The translations under genes were made by a program, and so were the position numbers. Under the pieces are notes generated by a model, which saw only the letters and a program-made list of their open reading frames with translations, did no database searches and was not told where the DNA came from. This document shows positions 17,994 through 28,820 of a stretch of 64,000 nt of DNA, piece after piece; positions within the stretch are counted from its first letter, which is position 1; each line of letters begins with the position of its first letter. The stretch covers positions 1,984,001 to 2,048,000 of the forward strand of contig JALGAS010000001.1 of the NCBI GenBank assembly GCA_023078685.1, given 5' to 3'. The stretch comes from Neopestalotiopsis rosae (Eukaryota > Ascomycota > Sordariomycetes > Amphisphaeriales > Sporocadaceae).

Positions 17994-18581
17994 GAATTTA
18001 TCTCTACTGCGAGATTTTGTTCTAGGGGTTACATACTTTGTAGTCTCGCAGTGTTGTGGACCAACGGAGACCCAAGTCTAGCTCCGATGATCCATCGTCG
18101 AAATTGGATGAAAGCAATTTTCTGACCCTTCCACACAATACCGTAGGAAGGATCGATATCGTAATAGCTAGTAAACCGACTTCCGTCTCGTGGGTTCGAT
18201 GCTCCATAATTGAACAAACTAGGGACTCGGACTTATGACCCACAACCCCGCTGCTAGCTGATGACATCCATTTCCCGCCGTTTCTAATACGCTTTGGTAA
18301 GGCAACCGGGGGAGGACAAAATAATAGAAATAGAAAGAAACCTCAGACTCGTTGCTAGAGAAGTATGTGCAGACCGCCAAAGTATCACAATAATGATGTT
18401 AAGCAAATCTCGCGACTAGGTCCATGTAGCAATCACAGTACTAGACTGCATACTGTACAATCAGTCGATTGTACTTTCGGTATTTAATAACGAGCAACAT
18501 ATATTCAACTTGAGACAAACGTTACTTCACAGCGCTGTTTGCGAACGGCACATATATTGATTACCACCACATATCCGGTGT
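17994..18581. other. no convincing gene
   Basis: The minus-strand readings (for example YDIDPSYGIVWKGQKIAFIQ around 18029-18217) look weakly protein-like but lack start and splice support. Confidence 0.35.
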
Positions 18582-19060
18582 TCAAAACGAATCTACACCA
18601 TCGACCAAGAGCACTCCAGGAGGTACCCAAGACTTCAATGCCTCTACGTCGCTTTCCCTTAAGGTTCCACCCTTCAATTCAAAACATTTCAATTCCCTTA
18701 TAGCTCTCCATAGATCAGAATTCTCTTTGATTTGATCTATCACGTCTCGATTGAAGACTGGCTCGTTGTCAGATCGGGTCCATGATAAATGTTTAACCGT
18801 TTGTGGAATCCAATCAATCAGTTCAGCTCGATAAGTGCCACAGCAGTCGATGATGCAACTCTCCGGTTTATGGCGTGTGAGGCCCTCGATAGCCAATGCC
18901 TGTACTTGGGATGAAGATCCCAAGCTAGGATGAAGGCTGATGACCAATTCCGAGCGAGCATACCTGCAGACGGAAGATGCTCGAGCCTGTGCAATCGTCA
19001 GCTATATCCCCGGTCGTGTAGGACGAAAGTACGGGAGGTGAAGTATACTTGTACTGAATC
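18582..19060 (-). pseudogene. possible F-box/LRR-type fragment
   Basis: The frame 18947-18582 reads AIEGLTRHKPESCIIDCCGT ... VKHLSWTRSDNEPVF ... LWRAIRELKCFELKGG and ends GVLLVDGVDSF. The upstream stretch RLEHLPSAG precedes a CTGCAG|GTATGC donor. The alternating L-x-x-L spacing resembles the C-terminal leucine-rich part of fungal F-box proteins. No F-box is visible upstream, so it is probably a 3' remnant. Confidence 0.25.
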
Positions 19061-19519
19061 GCAAGCATCCATTATAATCTTGGCGGTCCTCTAGTTTGAC
19101 ACTAATTTCGAGTCTGGTATTGGAACAAAGGATCGTTCATCTATTCGAAGAAACACAAAAATGTTATGTATAAGCAGTCTGAACCTTGAAGAAAGAGATC
19201 TTGACCCTACTTGAGGATCACGATAATAGAGTGAGAAATCAGGTTGTATAAATAATAGTTTCGCATGTAACCCTGCCCAAAGGATCCCACCAATGTGGGT
19301 TTTAACTCCGAGTCCGCTGCATGTGAAGGAATTCGGACTAGCTTCACAAGAATGCTCCACAAGATTGCTCCTGAAGGCTCCACGCGGGTGCTGCATAAAC
19401 ACTCAGTGCCTCAGTCTGAATCTGATTCATGATGAATTTAGCAGAATGCTTTCTTCATGGAGCTGCTCTCATCGACCCGCATGCAGCTTCATCTTCCGCT
19501 CTTCCAAAGTCCACAATGT

Positions 19520-20206
19520 TCAGCCTCTAGTGATCAAGTATTTTCTTTTCGTACTCTGGCTACAAACACCTCGTTTTAATCTGTAAGTCTCGTGTCTGGC
19601 CAAATCACAGCTTCTGCTAAAGACTCCGGTACAGAACTGGCATACCTGTCTGAGTTTCAGTACGAATACACTACATACTGTTTGACACGTTTTTCCACTC
19701 ACGATCAACGATGTTTGAAAGGTTTTATCTTGTATCGCATTGGCTCCTAGCCCGGGACGGTGCCATGACTGGTTGCTGATGACTTCGTGAGACTTACTGA
19801 AGCTCTGTTCGTCAGGTTCGATTATATCTATTCCACTATCATGGTACGTTGTGTTCATTTCTCCATGTCCTCGTGGGCTGGGCGCAATATTTATGCTGTC
19901 TTTATCGCGCTTGGAATTGTTAGGACAGCCTGGGTTGCTGATTGGGCTGTCAATGTTGCCGTTGTAATTTTGGACATCTTCAAAGCTCCCCAGCGGACCG
20001 TCGCTGATATCTTTGGCATGTGGATCAAGAACATCGATACCACTAAACGCGAAGTTGTCTGAGTTGTAAGGAGCCGTGACGCGATTCTGATACCCGACAT
20101 TGGGGTCGTGCAGGAACGTGATGGCGACTCGATCTCGATGGATTCCATCAAACGAAAGAAATGCAATATAAGTGCTTGACGTGTGTGGTTTTTGAGGCGC
20201 AGCCAT
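19520..20206 (-). CDS. putative C2H2-type zinc finger protein, incomplete finger
   Basis: Starts MAAPQKPHTSSTYIAFLSFD at 20206. An in-frame 57-nt intron is likely at 19702-19646 (GTGAGT ... CAGACAG), joining TSLIV to CQFCTGVF. The C-terminal part CQFCTGVFSRSCDLARHE matches the first half of a C2H2 finger (C-x2-C, F, L, H), but the second His is missing before the stop (TYRLKRGVC follows). The remaining ~170 residues are polar and disordered, with motifs such as SGIDVLDPHAKDISDGP. A transcription factor is inferred; the incomplete finger suggests truncation or an unseen further exon. Confidence 0.45.
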   Translation of the reverse strand: MAAPQKPHTSSTYIAFLSFDGIHRDRVAITFLHDPNVGYQNRVTAPYNSDNFAFSGIDVLDPHAKDISDGPLGSFEDVQNYNGNIDSPISNPGCPNNSKRDKDSINIAPSPRGHGEMNTTYHDSGIDIIEPDEQSFSKSHEVISNQSWHRPGLGANAIQDKTFQTSLIVSGKTCQTVCSVFVLKLRQVCQFCTGVFSRSCDLARHETYRLKRGVCSQSTKRKYLITRG

Positions 20207-20579
20207 TGTGATCCGTAGTTTCTCTGAGGAGGGGATTAGGAAAAAGTGCATAATTGAGTGAGATGGTTCAAAAAACCATAGCACCGGGACAAGATTATTT
20301 ATACAATGCAGCACTGGCGCGTCATTTCTATTTCCTGATTGCGGAAAAGAGTATGCTGTCAGCCAGGGTAATTTGATAGATCCTTCTGTCACTAGAATCT
20401 ATAATACCACCCGCCTTTAATGATTTATCGTAGTATCTGCCCAACTGCCGTGATTGTCCCCGAAACTATAATTCTCCAGTGGCGCGATAGGCCCTGAGAT
20501 CGGAACTTGTTATTTAGGGTTGTGAGCGACAAATGACCGACTTCAATGAGGGAATGGGTCTTATCTCCTTTGCCCGTTG

Positions 20580-20905
20580 TGTACCGAGCTTGGAGACTGT
20601 AGACTTCGAGGTCTACACCCGGAGCGACGGAGCTTACGCCCACATTTCACCGGGTCCCGGGGTTTAGGTCCACAACTTAAGTTTTTCATTCACGGACGAG
20701 GTCCACTTTACGGGTTCCAGAGTGCACTCCTTCTTGCAGTGCGCAGCTACATATTGAGAAATGTTGCCACAGCTTGCACAGTTGAAAAAGGCAATTGAAT
20801 AGTGCCGGCACTGTATATCCTTCCCAGGAAAAGGAGCAACGGAACAGAGACCTGACTGATAAATGTGGATCTTATAACCGCATCCCGCTGTACCACTTTC
20901 CATTA
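20580..20905 (-). pseudogene. decayed copy of the CPFELGKSGNS family, N-terminal portion
   Basis: The minus-strand reading CASCGNISQYVAAHCKKECT and EPVKWTSSVNEKLKLWT (stop) parallels VCTACKYVATYYHKRCARK ... REGHEMWA (stop) at 16.5 kb. Downstream is a CGRKLRRSG-like string matching CGSKLRFSG. The alignment is by eye only. Confidence 0.35.
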
Positions 20906-21335
20906 ACTAAAGTTCTAGTCTACCAGCCTGCCGGCCCTGAGACAAAGGTATTGTTCATGGCTAACTATCATCAGAAGTATGCCCAAACCCCATCCATATT
21001 ACAGAAAGCGCTTACATCAGGACGGCAAAGGGCATGGTAGATCATTGCCCCTAGAATCTTCTTTTCCTTTCACCATTTCCGAAGCCATACCGGTATCCGT
21101 GCCCGATGATTCTGGGACATATAGGGAGATGTATCAATTCTGGATTCAAATGTCCTAATTCATTGATAAACTCAAACGTATGCACACCATTTGACTTGAT
21201 AAATAACCTGTCTCTTCCTCGTATGCTACAGCGACTCTTAGCAAAAAATTATACGATCATGCCAAACCAAACCGCAAACGCAACTAGTACCTCAGATTCT
21301 CCCTGGGCACGTCTTCACTCGTGAACCCTATTGCG
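20906..21335. other. no convincing gene
   Basis: Downstream flank of the MFS gene. The short plus-strand frame 21106-21324 has no family feature. Confidence 0.4.
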
Positions 21336-23282
21336 TCAGACCTCGAAATCCACAGTCTTGGAGGATTCGCAACCGCTGCCATTTGATCCCTGAGCGGAGA
21401 CGTAGTGCCCGAAAGCACTTTTTAAGCTTATGAAACTCGAAGAAGCTAAGCATAGTGCACCGGCGGCAATATTGATATAGAAGCATCGTCGAATTGTTCT
21501 CATGATGGCCTCCAGCACGCCTGTATATAACTCCGGGTGCTTCATCAAGAGAGCCGAGGTTTCTCCAGCAAGTAGCCCACGCAGATCCTGAGCGGGTATA
21601 TCTTCGGGGAACATCAGAGACTGAAGAAGCTGGACCCCAACATTGTAGTATACGGCGCCGGCTATGGCTACACCAACAACAACGCCACTAGTCTGTGCCA
21701 CTTTATGAAGAGCGATAATGTCTCTTCGCTGGTCACGAGAAATTTGACTGTCCATAGATACCAGAACCTTCGAGGACATGGTGAGTGTGCTTTGCCACAT
21801 GAGTCCAACCCCAGCACCAATGATAGCTCCGTATCCCATGACAGAGTGGATCGAAGCATCAACTGCGATTCTCTGCTGAAGACTCGCGCCGATCGTCAGG
21901 AGAGCTGCTCCGATGACGACAAGCAGACGTTCGCAAGACATTGCCTTGACGAGATAAATGGATGCCGGCATGGCCACGACGAAGGCCCCGACAAATGGCA
22001 GCAAGTGCTTTGCAACGTCGAAGGCGTTATCTCGGTGTACAAGAGTGAAGTAGATTGGCGTATAGTACAAAGTGGTTCCGCATACGATCGAAGAAAGAAA
22101 GACGCACAATTCCGGAAAGAATACTCCAGAGTGACGGGCGACAATAATTGGAACTGCCCTGTCCTGTCGTTTTCCTCGACGAATCCACGTGAGTTGCAGA
22201 AGCGTGTAGGCGGTTAAGATTCCGGCCACGACATCAAGTAGAATCCACACCACGATCGTGGGAGCAGACTTCCAAGCCCATACAGGACCCGAGAATGTGC
22301 AACCTAGCCCAAAAAGGATGAAGAAGGTCATCCATGAGACAATCCCAATCCACTCCGATCTCTTGGGAGCTTCTTCTCGGTTGTACTGTTTATTCATTGA
22401 ATTGTTGTTACTTTCTCTCTGCTGTTTGCAGGTCAGTAGAGACGCGTAACCGTGGATTAGACGCTCACCTGTTTCTCGGCTGTCGGTTCATCCGACCGCA
22501 GCGAATGACTCTCGTAGCCCATGAGGAGCAGTACTGCGGCAATCATGAGCACTGGGATGACGATGAAAAAAGCCTAGAATGAGTCAGCCATTTGGATATA
22601 TGATTTGCTTCATGCGTTGTATACCCAGCGCCAGGCCGCGTGTTTGGCCTCAGCAAAGGCCCCACTGACCAACGGGCCCACGAACAGGCCCAATGGGAAG
22701 AAAATGCCAATGAATCCCTGAACCTTGGTGAACTCGCTACGAGGGACCATTTGTACGTTTTCGAAGAGGGCGCTTTGACTTATTAGCGTTTGGTACCTAA
22801 GCATTAGAAGCCTTACATTTGATCAAAGATCACGGAGCCTATAGCCAGAATAACTCGGCCGAATATGATTGTCTCCATATTTGTGGCGAAACCTACGAAT
22901 AGGGAACCAAGGATGCTGAACATTGCTCCAACAATGCCGAGCGTTTTCGGTTTGCAGACACTCGAAAGCTTCCTGACCACTGGGACAAATGCCACACCAG
23001 CCAGAGCATAGACTAGGTTCAGCCAAGGCAGCATCTGTATCTTGCCAAAAGCATTGAAGATAGGGACTTGGATGTTGGCAATGTTACTGGTATTATAGCC
23101 TGGCGGGATTTCTCAGTCATTGATCACATGAAATGCAAGACGCAGTTCATCGCCGAAAAAGGTAAGAAGAGTAAGAAGCGAGGTGTAGAGAATTAATTGT
23201 GTCTTCTCTTACCGTCGATCAAGGAAAACAACGCATTGCCACAAAACAGCAATGGCCCGACTTTTCTGATTGATTGGGACAT
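21336..23282 (-). CDS. major facilitator superfamily transporter, 571 aa, five exons
   Basis: Exons: 23282-23213, 23099-22817, 22796-22625, 22573-22469, 22421-21336. They join in frame: SLIDG|YNTSNIANIQ, VIFDQM|YQTLIS, KHAAWRW|AFFIVIP, PTAEKQ|QRESNNN. Many hydrophobic helices are present (LNLVYALAGVAFVPVV, LGIVGAMFSILGSLFVGFA, FIGIFFPLGLFVGPLVSGAF, AFFIVIPVLMIAAVLLLMG, and six or more in the last exon). GSLFVGFATNMETIIFGRVI matches the MFS TM2/4 region. The fold is that of 12-14 TM drug:H+ antiporter-like or siderophore-type fungal transporters. It is a plasma membrane protein; the substrate is unknown. The third junction is odd: a 20-nt gap (GTAAGG ... GCTTAG) or a 38-nt intron would both keep frame. 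Confidence 0.85.
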
Positions 23283-23574
23283 GTTGCCGGAAATGATGTT
23301 TCAACTGGCTGTGCTGATTTGAAAATCAGAATGCACAGTTTTTGTGTTTCATGGGACTGTCACTTATATACACTTCTAGGTGTTATCGATTGACAACCCA
23401 TAAGCAAGCGATTAGGCATCCATGCAAACATTCAAAGAAAGTGCACTAGTTATGGTCTCGACAGACAAGGTTTGTTTTGCAACCTTGATTGACAGCGTCT
23501 GACTCAAAGAAGGCGAATCAAAGCTCATCAATTGCTCTGTGCTTGAGCAAACATTCTGATGATCACAATGACGC

Positions 23575-23900
23575 CAGCACAGCGGAATGCGGTCATAAGA
23601 CCCGTATCGGACAGATCAAACCCCTGTTGCTATTACCACTCTTACCGGATCACAGGGAGAGGCACTATGGACTCCACGGACTACGTCCGGGAAACCGGAG
23701 CTAAGGCCCACAATATCTACGGCTTGCGGACGTATGATCCACCCGCCAAGCAAACATGGCACAGGCAAGTCGAATAATTGACCAACCGAGTCAGATTGAC
23801 AAGACGCCTCGACGTACTGTGCAGTAGCTCTTGGTTGTCAGTACCTGTGGGTAGGTAGGTAGCCGTAGAAGCCGGCTCCAGAGTGTTTCCCCTCCTGACC
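23575..23900. repeat. decayed family copy, duplicated at 50745-51370
   Basis: Shared with 50745-51020 and 51270-51370 (CCGGAGCTAA.GCCCACAATATCT, CACCCGCCAAGCAAACATGG, AATAATTGACCAACCGAGTC, ACATGTTTGTTCTTCTTC). The minus strand includes the decayed CPFELGKSGNS-type reading (CGP stop LRFPGR ... SGKSGNS). Confidence 0.75.
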
Positions 23901-24734
23901 ACCAACACATGTTTGTTCTTCTTCGATCTTCATGGGTGCATGACCATGACTACAAGGATGGCCGGAAGCAACTGGGGCTGTAACTGTACTATGTAGTCCT
24001 TGTCCAGTGCATGTCGACACCCCCATACCAGGCAACAAACACACAGGAGTTCCCTACACTCCACTCCCGCGTTCCATAGCTTGTTCAATACTCTGTAGGT
24101 ATAGCCACTCTGTTAGCCCATAATAGCTATACCGGCTATGACTCCCAATTTGCACTGCCTCATGAACTGAATTTTGGCTCAACGTGATGATGCTATATTC
24201 CTTATGTGAATGCAAAAAATGAATTTTCCTGGAGGCCTGTGATACTGTGATTGTTTCCGCATTTTCCGTCTAGGAAGCCCCTGTCGGTACACGATTTTCA
24301 CAAAACCTTATCCCTCGACGAGGGTATCCGGTCTATTGTTCTGAGAACCCGCTTGTCGCCATAATTTGGATTGCATGATACCACGTACAGCACAACGTGT
24401 CGTGATCGAAATCTGAGGCTTTCACTAGTTGGCTTGCACAGCCCACTCGAGATCATGTATACCCAGCGCAGCATCACCCTCTGCTTTCCGGAAGTTTGCG
24501 GCTCGCCTTTGAGGTCTGGCATGTGTTTTTCCACTTGGGGGCGGGGCAACTACATTCCCTACATGGCAGTGCCAGAAACAGCAGTATTTAAACCTACGGA
24601 ATGGTCACCACAGCTATTCTTCTGTGTCCAGAAACATCTCGTCCTCCAACCTCTCGCTTCATCCATTGCAAAATATTCCAACATTCTGCTGCAACTATTT
24701 GATCATTTACACCAAGCGTTCCCGATCCATAATC
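23901..24734. other. upstream region of the nucleoside-hydrolase-like gene
   Basis: No gene recognised. The last ~200 bases (CAGTATTTAAACC at about 24584-24600, then a pyrimidine-rich stretch) look like a fungal core promoter and leader. This part is absent from the second copy of the gene at 48.8 kb. Confidence 0.4.
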
Positions 24735-26054
24735 ATGCCTCACTTGAAAGAGATTCATGACCAGCTCTCTGAAATCGACCACGTCTTCGTCTGTATCGAC
24801 CCAGTTGACCTCGACAACATCTGGCTATGCCTGTGGGCTCTGGTTCGTGTTCCAAACGCTAAGATCCACATTGTCCTGTCTCCCCGCGTACTCGACCTGC
24901 GAGTGCCGAGCTTTGGCGACCAATTTGGGGAGCTCTTCAGAAAGGTTGGCGCGCACTACATGCTCGACGTTCTCGAGAAGGACGCAGAAGATATCTACGA
25001 GCAATTGGGCGATGAGAGCCTTCAAGCTTATTTTGCTCGGGACTCGACGTTCCAAGACGACCCGCACACCCGAGTACACATACCACTATACATGCGTGTA
25101 TCGGCTCTCCGCATTCTGGCGAAGATTTGTTCCAAAGGGCATCCCATGTCGCGTATCGACATGTCTTGGGACGAGCGCTCCATGGACACTATTGTGCCCG
25201 GCATCCGTCATCCGACCCACGTTTTAGACATGCTTTACGCATGTACTCAAGAAGAGAAACAGGAGGCGCTCAATGCCATGATGTTGCACGGTCTAGAGCG
25301 CGAGGAGGGGTTGGTGGCCGTCATGGAGAAGACAGGCAAGCGTTTGGCTGAAGAGCTCGGCTATCAGAAGATGGAAGACGTTCTTGGTCCTTTGAACGAT
25401 GTAATCAAGGACTTTCAGGGTCAGACAGCTGCCGCCGCACGAACCCTTATCTTAGGTGGCGGTCCTTTTACCGAAATGAGGCGCCTGCTGACAGAGACGG
25501 CGCTGGTTCCTGTTGCTATCGTGGCTATGGCCCGCACCTGGTTTGCCGACGTCAATATATTTCCCAACAACTACAACGATCTGATGGACCTGGACGCTTC
25601 GATGGACACGGAAGATATCATCAGAGAAAAAGCCATCCCCACGTGGATCCTTCCGACAGAATGTGCAAAGGCCAAGGTGAAGGATAGGGAGGTTCTTCGT
25701 CCTTGCGCGCTAGACTTCTCCGATGACGACACCAAGCGCATTTTTCAGGAAGCTGGCGACATGGAATCGTACATGCAGGCACGATCCTTTGCTGAAGAGA
25801 CCAAGACGCTGGCCAAGGTGCACATGTTCGACGTTCTGACCGTTGTCCCGCTATCCTACCCCTATGCTCTGGAAGATCGAAGCTGTGAGAGCTACCGGGG
25901 AGAAGTCGATGGAAAGCGGGTTATCAGGATCCGCGAAGTAGCCAACGGTCCTATCAATGTCTTTTATCCGGACGCAGAGAAGCTGGCGGCCTTGAAGGAC
26001 GATGCGATGAAGGAGATCAGCTATGTGCTCTCGCCAGTCTCGTCCACGGCATGA
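24735..26054 (+). CDS. nucleoside-hydrolase-like protein (IUNH fold, degenerate), 439 aa
   Basis: An intronless frame from MPHLKEIHDQLSEID. The N-terminus HVFVCIDPVDLDNIWLCLWA aligns with the start of inosine-uridine nucleoside hydrolases ('DtDpG.DDa.AL'). A central LILGGGPFTEMRRLL and VNIFPNNYNDLMDLDA resemble the 'vmGG' and 'E.N...DP.AA' segments. The Asp cluster that binds Ca in the active enzymes is only partly kept (DPVDLDN), so catalysis is uncertain. There is no signal peptide, so it is likely cytosolic. A truncated second copy is at 48776-49681. The Met at 24735 is preferred because the longer frame lacks an ATG. Family assignment is by pattern only. Confidence 0.5.
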   Translation: MPHLKEIHDQLSEIDHVFVCIDPVDLDNIWLCLWALVRVPNAKIHIVLSPRVLDLRVPSFGDQFGELFRKVGAHYMLDVLEKDAEDIYEQLGDESLQAYFARDSTFQDDPHTRVHIPLYMRVSALRILAKICSKGHPMSRIDMSWDERSMDTIVPGIRHPTHVLDMLYACTQEEKQEALNAMMLHGLEREEGLVAVMEKTGKRLAEELGYQKMEDVLGPLNDVIKDFQGQTAAAARTLILGGGPFTEMRRLLTETALVPVAIVAMARTWFADVNIFPNNYNDLMDLDASMDTEDIIREKAIPTWILPTECAKAKVKDREVLRPCALDFSDDDTKRIFQEAGDMESYMQARSFAEETKTLAKVHMFDVLTVVPLSYPYALEDRSCESYRGEVDGKRVIRIREVANGPINVFYPDAEKLAALKDDAMKEISYVLSPVSSTA

Positions 26055-26394
26055 AGTATATTGTGTGTCTGACTCAGTCTGGCAGAAAGTCTTGGACCTC
26101 GATCAGCATGTTCCTATCAAGTATTAGCAGAGTCGTGGGCCATCTAAATAGAATAGTGAATGGAGGGAAACTGAGTAGAAATCACAAGCGAAAGAAGTGG
26201 GTAGCTAGTTGTGCTCCGTTTTAGACTTATCAATTGACATTCAAATACTTCCCTGCTTTATGAAAACTGGAAGGAATTGTTAGGAGGGGAAGCAATCTAT
26301 TCTGAGTAGGAACCAAGGGAAAAAAGCACCACAGTAATTGTTCTAGTCTCTCTTTTTGTCGGCATATCTACAAACTTGTAGAACTCTGCTTAAG

Positions 26395-26640
26395 GAACAT
26401 CTGTTTTAAGATAGTAGAGACAACTTTCAGATCAAGACTTTGGTGCATTTCGATTGAGCCTCAAACTTTTGTGGGAGGACCGTCGTAAACACGCGGTTCC
26501 TCGCCTCCTGTGCCTAGAGCCCATTCTGCCCACCGACCGGGAATACACTGGACGCCTTGATGGAAGTAGAGCTTCTTCTAGCCGACGAGGCAGTCGTAAC
26601 CTGGTGGTCATATATCCCTGCAAGCGATTGACTAGCTATC
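26395..26640. repeat. repeat end block (RNAPKS block)
   Basis: GGAACATCTGTTTTAAG, AGAGACAACTTTCAGATCAA, GACTTTGGTGCATTTCGA: shared with 5580-5655, 12425-12490 and 49995-50065 and, further in, with 12290-12440 (reverse). It is probably the 3' end of an old gene family that now sits behind unrelated frames. Confidence 0.7.
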
Positions 26641-26777
26641 GCAATCAGCAGCTGGGCACATTGCAAGGGATGAACGAAGACCAATGCAGAACGAGAAAGG
26701 GGTTGAAGCGGAAGGCGGAAGATGAGTTGGTAGCTGCTGTCGAAGAGTATCCTTTCGATGAGATAAAGCAGGTGTGA
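26640..26777 (+). pseudogene. fragment of the coiled-coil gene family
   Basis: Reads GTLQGMNEDQCRTRKGLKRK and AEDELVAAVEEYPFDEIKQV, matching the C-terminus of the 17425-17910 protein. Its upstream coding part is replaced by the RNAPKS repeat. Confidence 0.7.
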
Positions 26778-26799
26778 GGGACCATATTATATAAATATA

Positions 26800-27616
26800 A
26801 AGCTATTGTAAGATTGTTCCAGCGTCGAGTAGCTACGAGCTACAACAGTATGCACTGTACCAGACACAATGCAATATCTGTCAGAGGTGCCGTTTTGAGC
26901 ATTATAAGACGAAAGCGGCATCCTGGAAATAATTGTGTAGGATGATATTTTGTGTTCGTTCGAGCGGTTTCCGTACCTTGAATCGGAATCGGAAAGTGCT
27001 CACGATTCGAAATCGTAAAGTGGGGTCAAATGGATGAATACAGGGGGCCAGACTCTGACCAACCGCCCTTGTTCGTCCAAATTGGATTTCCCCTGCGAAA
27101 ACAGGAGAGTAACTGGCTTTCCTGCTTTGGTATGCCAAACTGTCGGGACATGACCGTTTCAACGAAAAAGAATCCTTGAGCCACATACAAATCTTCGGCT
27201 CACAGACCTTGTGTCACGAGTCGAGGTCTTCAGTTACGAGCGGAATCCGCTTTTGAGGTTCCAGAAAGCTTGCTGGAAGGTACTGATTACATTTAGGATG
27301 CTGCAATATATAGCATACATAAAAGCATCCAGGGTAGTTGTTCTCAACCACAACGATTCAACCAAACCCTATAATCTACTGTAACACTTGATCAGACAAG
27401 AGACGTTTCTTTTTTTCCTCCTTCTTCTCTTCTTCTTACGTTTTACAGCCCGCCGTCTATGTTCATATTGTGTCACACGTGGTATGTGACAGGAAGCTAT
27501 GACAACAAAGCAGAGCAATATAGAAAGGAGACGATGGCGGGACAAGTGCAGAGCGGCACTAGCAGCGCATATTGGCACGTTCCTAATCTCACTGATCTAG
27601 CGTAACACGCTGACAA
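26800..27616. other. no convincing gene
   Basis: Includes purine/pyrimidine-rich runs near 27410-27440. It may contain the first exon and promoter of the coiled-coil gene that follows; I could not place that exon. Confidence 0.35.
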
Positions 27617-27623
27617 GGTATAG

Positions 27624-28212
27624 AGCAAGAGACAGGCATTCCGGTGTCGGGAGCGGACGTTCGCCTGATCGCGTCGCCAAGGGATCCGTACACATGGAAG
27701 TGGCTCCCCGAAGCTGAAGAGATCTTTACCAAACAACTCAGCGAGCATTCTGTCGGGATCTATCGGAGAATTTTCGAAGGTATAGGACAAACGTTTGAAG
27801 CAATACCAAGGGTTGGCGAAAGCGAAAAACTACTTTCAAGTGTAAGTGCCATCGCTACGATGATAAAGTACTATGCTAAGCTGTATGAACCCAGGAGCCA
27901 AACAAGACGAGTGTGATAGCACAGATCGAGATCCTAGAGCAGAAGATCTCTTCTTTGGAACGTACAAGACAAGATCAGGAGGCTGATATACTTGCCAAGG
28001 AGGAAAGAAATCATGTATTGGCATCAGAATTGAGGGTGATGAAGGATAGATACACAGCTTCTCAGCAGGAGACTCAGTCGTGGAAAAAGAAGGCACAAGA
28101 TGCAGAACAAGCACTAAGCATCTATTCAGATGGAATCGCAAAGATGTTTGGTATCTTGCAAAGTCTTCAGGATTGCGATGTAATCAGTCGACGGGGAAAG
28201 ATGAGCACCTGA
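27624..28212 (+). CDS. coiled-coil protein, 5' exon not located
   Basis: Visible exons are about 27624-27841 and 27895-28212, with a 53-nt intron (GTAAGT ... CCCAG) joining EKLLSS to EPNKTSVIAQIE in frame. Exon A contains SPRDPYTWKWLPEAEEIFTK and RRIFEGIGQTFEAIPRVG. Exon B is a long coiled coil (QIEILEQKISSLERTRQDQE, ADILAKEERNHVLASELRVM, QQETQSWKKKAQDAEQALSI) ending RRGKMST. There is no ATG in exon A, so an upstream exon must exist if the gene is intact. No known family; the layout (short head, coiled coil, basic end) resembles the other small coiled-coil genes here. Confidence 0.5.
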
Positions 28213-28368
28213 CTGGCACAAAATGCCAACGACTGTATGTGATTGCGGAGAATTGTCGAATGTTCAAGGATACTGCGTAGAGGTTTCGTTGATTCTTCAT
28301 ATCGTTTGGCCCAGAGAGTATGCAATGTTACGAGTCTGTATGAGAAAGCCGATTCGCATTCCACAAGA

Positions 28369-28720
28369 TCATTCGGGCTGAAAATCAAGTTCCTTTAATA
28401 CAATATCATTCGCTATGTATGGTTGAGCGTGCTTTCGGATCTCATCACGAAGCTGCCCAGATCCCGACACTGGTTCGTAGTTGGTGAGCTCACTTTTCAC
28501 ACATGACTCGATCAGCAGATTATCAAGACTAATCAATGCGCTCTTATGTTCTTCCTCGTTTTGGTCCTCGTCCCACAATTCTATAGCACTGTTATCCGCA
28601 GCATAGTACTAAATTACCCATGTTCCAGCGCCACCAAGTCCACTTCAAGTCAGACCGCCCCTTTATCGACTCGAACTCAAAGATGATCGTTGGTCACCAA
28701 ATGAGCGGGATCGAAACGAA
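28369..28720 (-). CDS. possible two-exon fragment, unrecognised
   Basis: Minus-strand readings IIFEFESIKGRSDLKWTWWR and, after a short gap with GTAATT ... ACAG, SAIELWDEDQNEEEHKSALI ... LKELDFQPE (stop at 28369). The acidic second part looks like a genuine coding tail, but a start codon and the link to the next upstream gene (28821-29168) are unclear. Confidence 0.25.
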
Positions 28721-28820
28721 GTTGGAAGAAGGAAACAGGGCTTCAAAGGAGTGCTTTGCGTCTAGTACCCCGTTAATGCCTCTCAGCTTGTCTTGTGCTT
28801 GTTTCCCACGCATAAAGAGT

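Larger units (their letters stand above)
25146..26780. repeat. segmental duplication copy A (partner 48776-50400)
   Basis: The 3' two thirds of the nucleoside-hydrolase-like gene and about 700 bp downstream are repeated directly at 48776-50400, with roughly 95% or better identity over most of the length. Copy A keeps about 45 bp (CTTCCCTGCTTTATGAAAAC and more, around 26245-26300) that are lost in copy B, where a long A run sits instead. Confidence 0.95.

Noticed and set aside
21705..22217. 170-codon plus-strand frame
   Set aside because: Antisense to the MFS last exon; sequence has no family feature.
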